Source: a virus. Taken from it: 27,093 bases of DNA. Location of the stretch: IMG/VR virus record IMGVR_UViG_3300003691_000039, positions 1 to 27,093 of that record. The stretch is one strand, 5' to 3'. The position numbers and the translations under genes were made by a program. The notes under the pieces were generated by a model. That model saw only the letters and a list, made by a program, of their open reading frames with translations. It was not told the DNA's origin and made no database searches. Below are positions 26,301 through 27,093 of the stretch, in pieces (the first letter of the stretch is position 1; every line of letters starts with the position of its first letter).

Positions 26301-26862
26301 TTGGACAAGTGAAACGGCTATATTAGCAAGCCATGGAATGGACAAAATTACATGGGGTAAAGTTGTATTGTCGCCATTACAGATAGATCATCTTGTTAGG
26401 GGATATCTTGGCTGGGCTGGATCAACAGCAGAGGCGGGGCTTGATATCGCAATCAGGCAAGCCACAGATGCGCCGGTTAAACCGTCGATGCAGATATCAG
26501 ACTACCCGGTCATAGGCAGGTTCGCACGCGAGGGTGATGGCCGGTCGTCAAAATACATTACGACATTCTATGATCGACTCAACAAAACAACGCAGTTATA
26601 TGCGGATATAAGGCAGGCGAGAGAATACGGCGATCTTGCTACAGCTACAAAATTGAGGCGCGAAGGCAAAGGAATCTTGCGACACAAGGCGGCCTTAGCA
26701 AAAGTGCAGCGCAAGCTATCACAGATCAGAAAGAAAATGACCAGGATACATTTAAGTCGAACAATGAGCGCAAAAGAAAAGCGCGATAGCTTAAACAGAT
26801 TGCAGAGGATGCAGAAGAAATACGCAGCGCTTGCGGTTAAGCGCTCAGACAAAGACTTTTAG
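17383..26862 (+). CDS. Giant polyvalent virion protein (GGDEF, zincin-, ART-, LPD38-like), 3159 aa
   Basis: This single open frame fills a third of the window. Visible order: residues 5-46 duplicated DPF/NPF segment; about 50-360 Ala/Gly-rich helices; 360-540 disordered, Gln/Glu/Pro-rich; 540-640 a polyvalent-type module (VPGVGFVFAKKGTSIDDMAM); 640-755 coiled coil then an Arg-rich stretch; 755-910 GGDEF; 1010-1465 polyvalent modules (THNISEEGVIAADDLGGLAAPSLA and onward); 1480-1690 zincin-like with HEIIAH; 1745-1865 ART-like; 1875-2315 a module with FIEEMQSDW; 2325-3159 an LPD38-like C-terminus with PVIGRF and a basic tail. Polyvalent proteins of this type are known from phages and conjugative elements and are thought to be delivered with the DNA. 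AGGGC (17372-17376) precedes the ATG. No RNA polymerase motifs of the N4 virion enzyme are visible. The order of domains is seen directly; delivery into the host is inferred. Confidence 0.93.
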   Translation: MTEYDFTNAVDPFADAVNPFNEDEFDFTDAADPFAGAVNPFDEPTEEEGRSWGDVASDAGSAVMGGFSSLAAGLNYANRYNPLKILADKVVDLSGGDSGALDDELTRTIDRSTDYWNEQKSDEMKAAQGAFRKADGFIDSGKAIINNPMLVGDFVAGSAPHMLVPGMAARATAAKFGTVAAGKVGWAVGSVMEGLDAGASNYSKALGMSKDDLKDYSADYIALTGEGVEHDDAVRQIASEAGREAQIISTGISMVAGKLTGAPDIEARFFSGEGVKNIFSTLMRESAEEAAQEGGNQFGQNFGMATGADSRVGLTDDIGKAAASGIAGAIGQSGGMHLAGGLVSEVKRTPEQAGQAAREDTAAKGGDALDQEMAASNASLGAQEELLKPPAWLREKETTPGRDRIIDLSRPMQEGEVIDLMNPDANSDSNGTFIPGPVQDWDLSPEIESASPVMVEDTDLPTQARNLQEQDTQPLMAVDEVIQPQEFTPLQDQSYPQAEEVIVDNLPAEPEITPQEEAKLQLAAEQSERAKRLSVINKDKDSMRVAVTKLGGLNKDSQQDITGGLSTNRNVPGVGFVFAKKGTSIDDMAMRLHEQGYIPAAEMENLGGVPYLTEALGAELSGMGTTYAVESKANDAALEQQEADAREAFEFEEQAILDQAKTERDNIDLEMRQFQEAYPEAGATSKPSRMEAEINEYYQSVEQAPGAGAVAQAGGQAQADYEAAGVEHTQAKDRRSESRGPERRSNEGRRERINAMGQDEIMAELYTDALTGTGNRRAYEEDLKESKSIAYIDLDGLKYINDTMGHEAGDRLLSGFGKAMSDAGVNGFHISGDEFAILADSPKEAAAAVKKLEAEASKAVIRSGDNELTGIAFSHGIASTAKEADTLMAEHKVEREKQGLRSARGEAPPNLSNRKAKEGLTLDIEQDGKVAPDNSKAIAAAETKAQVDREAEHFALDGDSLAVSVEKPTPQADIFDAPKKPSLRERVNKRNGESAIAKPGKPPVMLFSRSKSNLFVTHNISEEGVIAADDLGGLAAPSLAIARVDLDGFNEFGEISLLAEPSILESSKARVFDADIYSPRQARAHHKVDRKALNSFVDALASPEEGVSFRAPDADMIGDQNGFHAFTRSEAVIYDYLHGIGKAPKLKKKKVSLRIIKASKIEGIPHELRTNPEFIKLAEQEYRDKIKKSGDNLDRAERLEKAFFNGSGGSLNPQLLASMADDVNVYKSSTGMDEGQFRRDLHKKLRIKSVQQGFDNHVKQAFDGLVKGKVLYKGTDDFGRQKYVNYTLDSVVKDMTQQLQAGESFFHGAGQVRSAYAKELKTVARVKEARNKIIPNSDMAAIKDQATDVLNDALDKLKPYYKFDAESYSYSQDASLALTEGRAGIVETFEITPESTQIIADLTEYLRSLDTDYFEAKMQRSVQFSEFDTAIVPKGIKPDALKSLKDAGLKIRYYDDRIEGKSRQDVVAKQERLLFSKEESQNQSSPADTVPVVTEKGKAEVDPKGLSTKTAQLITNKFLKKYKGASDVTVRVHDTQENAFGPQSRDSHGKIKAGYDPKTDTLYIVAANMDGIKDLQATLQHEIIAHKGLGFFKKEDVDHLLKIIEEAAPKSKKLAPIWGKVNKDYAGESGAVRAEELFAAVSETKMSALDKYWNKIITAVRDLLRKAGWVTEPSFSDMRAMLYDMGQAFKDGKQARSRTTGDSNERDNTANDGTVYRKEQDDPYAALIADAQADIESVESDGTLDGYWSGEEVTLLHRSHNAFNSFDDAKLNSNTGTTTSLLGHFLSFEDAGADKYGAHQSSHKVKLKKVYALSESDFADLGDLSSAEVSAMRDALMAAGYEGMAVDGLGWAIVFEGKSLSKVADDTGIMFSREQSPLGLHSSAERYIENLGSVFKQKGTTSGDRVLIRLEKSNVTPDEIAILGLPEFLQGRQVTRPETLAFIRSNGLRIDEVVAVDPEANGAVGERLHFEQVHDDNSDLGMDVYAAEIIGNTHIFITGTEEAGWTVIRDDHETGEVYNDGIGSVSEAKIQANEWASDLGLLNETGEEDAKYIDYTENGEFDNYRENKLILPNSEGIYEGGHFNDDNVLAFTRVTDREIDGDNTYFIEEMQSDWHSDARKAGGYDGPTQHDMWQEKDEAKEALAKKSAEVYANLSAKDKQLAGSETAFYYDAVKNDYQKLADGAVGNSDKRELASLVAARDKSVNKARTFKPAPPDAPFKGDKWLALTMKRTLIDAAGRGAEAIAWPSGRMMSERWSDSFDYTAQYDKKMKSIVKKLTGIEPKLKSVDWNNDDSKIWSAPLPKEARDKITDNGFMMFSREAESTRDYTPEQEAAINVGGFGQRTKKPFKEKYEEARYRIKNKLRQKVVDQYDSFKSVIGDNKAWMMAHLSRSSNGALEAAMQYGHVVLDDSGAIDVVEGTKGLEDTLKPLGAELDDWLMWIAGNRAEKLSFEGKENLFDGQNIQALKSLSDGTLKNGDSRLELYESVRTDFEALGNSITQVGVDTGLINKEEAIAWEEEGFYLPFYRMIEDGGRGPGSFGSGLVRQSAYKKLKGADMQLNDLLTNVLMNWSHILGAGLKNQAAAAALDSASNIGLATKTNKHAKGKDAVYVRDNGKEVWYDIAGGQDGALVLESLLSLNQEGLNNPAMKALRAFKRVLTIGVTASPNFKIANLFRDTIQAIAVADMSTNIAKNLYEGFQSTKKGSRTINRMVAGGGAFGDSGYIHGADPEAVRFLVNKGIKRNTILTPKYISTLWDKYQDFGARLENVNRAANFDQAINKDKDLLTANFEARDHLDFSRTGSSTAVRALAGMVPFLNARLQGLDKLSRSAMDKNQRRQFSVVVGMYSLASMALYLSMKDDEDYQDAEEWEKDTYHLFKLPGSNVMYRLPRPFEVGAIASTAERLLEQLVDDEVHGELFAERLWHTISHTFAFNPTPQAVKPMVEIWANKNSFTGRGIESASMKNLSPTERKRAWTSETAILASHGMDKITWGKVVLSPLQIDHLVRGYLGWAGSTAEAGLDIAIRQATDAPVKPSMQISDYPVIGRFAREGDGRSSKYITTFYDRLNKTTQLYADIRQAREYGDLATATKLRREGKGILRHKAALAKVQRKLSQIRKKMTRIHLSRTMSAKEKRDSLNRLQRMQKKYAALAVKRSDKDF
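17395..17520 (+). repeat. Tandem 21-residue duplication at the giant protein's N-terminus
   Basis: Residues 5-25 and 26-46 share DFTxAxDPFAxAVNPFxE. The repeat is 63 bases long. Amino acids are conserved better than codons, so the duplication is old or codon-diverged. The segment is acidic and probably disordered. Confidence 0.85.
19645..20112 (+). other. GGDEF (diguanylate cyclase) domain inside the giant protein
   Basis: Residues about 755-910. The family makes cyclic di-GMP from two GTP. Visible signatures are DALTGTGNRRAY (768-779), then YIDLDGLKYINDTMGHEAGD (791-810), then SGDEF (831-835). Aligned by eye to PleD, the metal ligand is D793, the guanine-binding residues are N801 and D810, and the catalytic-loop acids are D833 and E834, so all are present. 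The inhibitory I-site RxxD nine residues before the signature is absent (residues 822-825 are DAGV). The C-terminal tail LRSARGEAPPN matches what I remember of GGDEF domains in other phage giant proteins. No EAL, HD-GYP or sensor domain is seen nearby. Confidence 0.9.
20410..21780 (+). other. Large polyvalent-protein-associated modules, central block
   Basis: Residues about 1010-1466. Recognisable phrases of phage polyvalent proteins are VTHNISEEGVIAADDLGGLA (from 1015), a FGEISLL strand, VFDADIYSPRQAR, then YKGTDDFGRQKYVNYTLDSV. The block ends with DTAIVPKGIKPDALKSLKDA. These blocks recur together in phage and conjugative-element giants, but their biochemical activity is not established. I do not assign numbered families. 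Confidence 0.6.
21823..22452 (+). other. Zincin-like metallopeptidase module (HEIIAH)
   Basis: Residues about 1481-1690. LQATLQHEIIAHKGLGFF carries H1581, E1582 and H1586. A downstream helix RAEELFAAVSE (E1635/E1636) could give the third zinc ligand. The HExxxH spacing differs from the usual HExxH but is known in M49 peptidases (HEXXGH), and an equivalent HE..GH phrase is frequent in phage polyvalent proteins. The module closes with YWNKIITAVRDLLRKAGW, a typical ending. Peptidase activity is not proven. Confidence 0.6.
22482..22486 (+). promoter_or_regulatory. Internal ribosome binding site-like GGGAG in another frame
   Basis: GGGAG is followed after 6 bases by an ATG (22493) that opens a 49-codon frame, +1 relative to the giant protein. 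It is better placed than the site of several genuine genes in the window. Confidence 0.4.
22493..22642 (+). CDS. Possible nested small gene inside the giant gene, 49 aa
   Basis: The frame is +1 to the giant gene, in its linker between the zincin-like and ART-like modules. The product would be basic and hydrophilic: MRETTQQMMERFIEKNKTTP (1-20), then a Pro/Ser/Lys-rich middle and KAWKAMERLTGIGRAKK. It starts with ATG behind GGGAG at ideal spacing. The composition is more protein-like (helical, balanced, no runs of Ser, Arg or Leu) than other shadow frames here, and the giant-frame translation at this place is low complexity. It may be a real overprinted gene, a fossil of an earlier gene or frame change, or chance. 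Confidence 0.3.
   Translation: MRETTQQMMERFIEKNKTTPMRPSSPTRKPTSKAWKAMERLTGIGRAKK
22618..22974 (+). other. ADP-ribosyltransferase-like module
   Basis: Residues about 1746-1864. LLHRSHNAFNSFD (H1757) resembles the first strand of ART-fold domains in polyvalent proteins. GHFLSFEDAGADKYG (1783-1797) resembles the second conserved segment. KKVYALSESDF and GWAIVFEGKSL (E1856) complete the pattern. The match is by pattern only; the acceptor glutamate and NAD-binding residues cannot be assigned with certainty. Confidence 0.45.
23005..24327 (+). other. Polyvalent module with SPLG start and FIEEMQSDW signature
   Basis: Residues about 1875-2315. It opens QSPLGLHSSAERYIENL and contains EIAILGLPEFLQGRQVTRPE. 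FIEEMQSDWH lies at 2106-2115, and PDAPFKGDKWLALTMKRTL from 2215. IAWPSGRMMSERW follows. This is one of the commonest modules in phage polyvalent proteins. Its conserved Glu, Gln, Asp and Trp suggest an enzyme or ligand-binding site, but no activity is known to me. Confidence 0.65.
24355..26862 (+). other. LPD38-like C-terminal region with basic tail
   Basis: Residues about 2325-3159. It includes KIANLFRDTIQAIA, ARDHLDFSRTG (2791-2801), VPFLNARLQGLDKLSR (from 2813) and YRLPRPFEVGAIASTAERLL (from 2886). VEIWANKNSFTGRGI and SDYPVIGRFARE (3039-3050) follow. These match my memory of LPD38 and of the PLxRFG-type ending of phage giants. MYSLASMALYLSM (around 2850) is hydrophobic enough to contact membrane. 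The last 90 residues are strongly Lys/Arg-rich helix, which could hold DNA in the capsid. Confidence 0.62.
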
Positions 26863-26890
26863 CGGATAACACCATGGCAATAGACACCGT

Positions 26891-26895
26891 AGGGG
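26891..26895 (+). promoter_or_regulatory. Ribosome binding site AGGGG for the TTG-started endolysin
   Basis: AGGGG lies 7 bases before TTG (26903-26905). No in-frame ATG lies nearby before the conserved region, so this site decides the start. A 10-codon frame from ATG 26874 ends at TGA 26904-26906, overlapping the TTG. Confidence 0.6.
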
Positions 26896-26902
26896 CAGAT
26901 CA

Positions 26903-27093
26903 TTGAACAACAGCAAACGCGTATCGACAAAGAATTTTACACCAGAGTACGACTTTAAACTGCGCTGCACTTGCGGCCACTCTGATTGCGATCATCGCAG
27001 TGTGAGCCAGGAGCATTTAAATCGAATGCAGACAGTGCGGGATATTGTAGGGCATCCGTTGCCAGTAACGTCAGGCGGTCGATGCCCTAATCA
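26903..27093 (+). CDS. Endolysin, peptidase M15 (D-Ala-D-Ala carboxypeptidase-like), 5' part
   Basis: This enzyme family cuts peptide bonds in peptidoglycan to release phage at lysis. The window ends after 63 full codons. Visible are FTPEYDFKLRCTCGHSDCDH (12-31), then VSQEHLNRMQTVRDIVGHPL (34-53), then VTSGGRCPN (55-63). The next codon begins CA, which fits the first zinc-binding His of the SxxRCxxH pattern. The extra cysteines and histidines at the N-terminus (C22, C24, C29, H26, H31) are common in M15_3-type phage endolysins. The start is TTG with a good ribosome binding site. No signal peptide is seen, so a holin would be expected, and none is visible in this window. It follows the giant gene by 40 bases. 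Confidence 0.82.
   Translation, partial: MNNSKRVSTKNFTPEYDFKLRCTCGHSDCDHRSVSQEHLNRMQTVRDIVGHPLPVTSGGRCPN

Noticed and set aside
17383-26862. Giant gene as an N4-like virion RNA polymerase
   Set aside because: Size and position fit, but I found no polymerase motifs. The recognisable modules are GGDEF, zincin-like, ART-like and polyvalent-type.

Overview
The window is a densely packed, one-strand (+) late region of a tailed bacteriophage or prophage. It almost certainly comes from a short-tailed (podovirus-like) phage of a Gram-negative, probably proteobacterial, host. The evidence is a terminase, portal, scaffold and N4-gp56-type major capsid series, a head-tail adaptor and nozzle-like proteins, no tape-measure, sheath or tail-tube genes, strong AGGAG/AAGGGG-type ribosome binding sites, and genes that mostly abut or overlap by 1-8 bases. 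The host species cannot be fixed from the sequence. No tRNA, rRNA, CRISPR array, integrase, insertion sequence or phage RNA polymerase is visible, and no stretch over 300 bases lacks a gene.

Layout. (1) 1-1196: the 3' end of a probable virion surface protein and two small unrecognised genes. (2) 1254-5406: DNA packaging genes, namely small terminase, large terminase (complete ATPase and nuclease motifs) and portal. (3) 5417-6143: three small unknown genes, bracketed by a 17-base exact direct repeat. (4) 6154-8096: scaffold and N4-gp56-type major capsid protein, followed by a likely Rho-independent terminator. (5) 8153-11360: a coiled-coil head protein, a head-tail adaptor, and a tail nozzle-like protein that is split in two around an SdrD-B-like beta-sandwich domain. 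(6) 11362-12213: an appendage protein with four 33-residue repeats. (7) 12229-17367: five candidate internal or ejection proteins, two of them with glycine-zipper-like hydrophobic stretches. (8) 17383-26862: one gene for a 3159-residue 'polyvalent' protein. (9) 26903-end: the start of a peptidase M15-type endolysin.

The most interesting object is the 3159-residue protein. In order it carries a duplicated DPF/NPF segment, an Ala/Gly-rich helical region, a disordered linker, a GGDEF (diguanylate cyclase) domain with its catalytic residues intact but no inhibitory I-site, several large-polyvalent-protein-associated modules, a zincin-like module with HEIIAH, an ADP-ribosyltransferase-like module, a module with the FIEEMQSDW signature, and a C-terminal region resembling LPD38 with a very basic tail. 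The phrase (L/M)FS(R/K) recurs at four module junctions, which suggests a polyprotein or a common linker.

By position and family, this protein is probably packed in the head with the preceding ejection proteins and delivered into the host with the DNA. A virion-delivered c-di-GMP synthase with peptidase and ART-like modules would be a host-takeover kit. That reading is inference. GGDEF domains and polyvalent modules are known from other phage giant proteins, so novelty rests mainly on function and arrangement.
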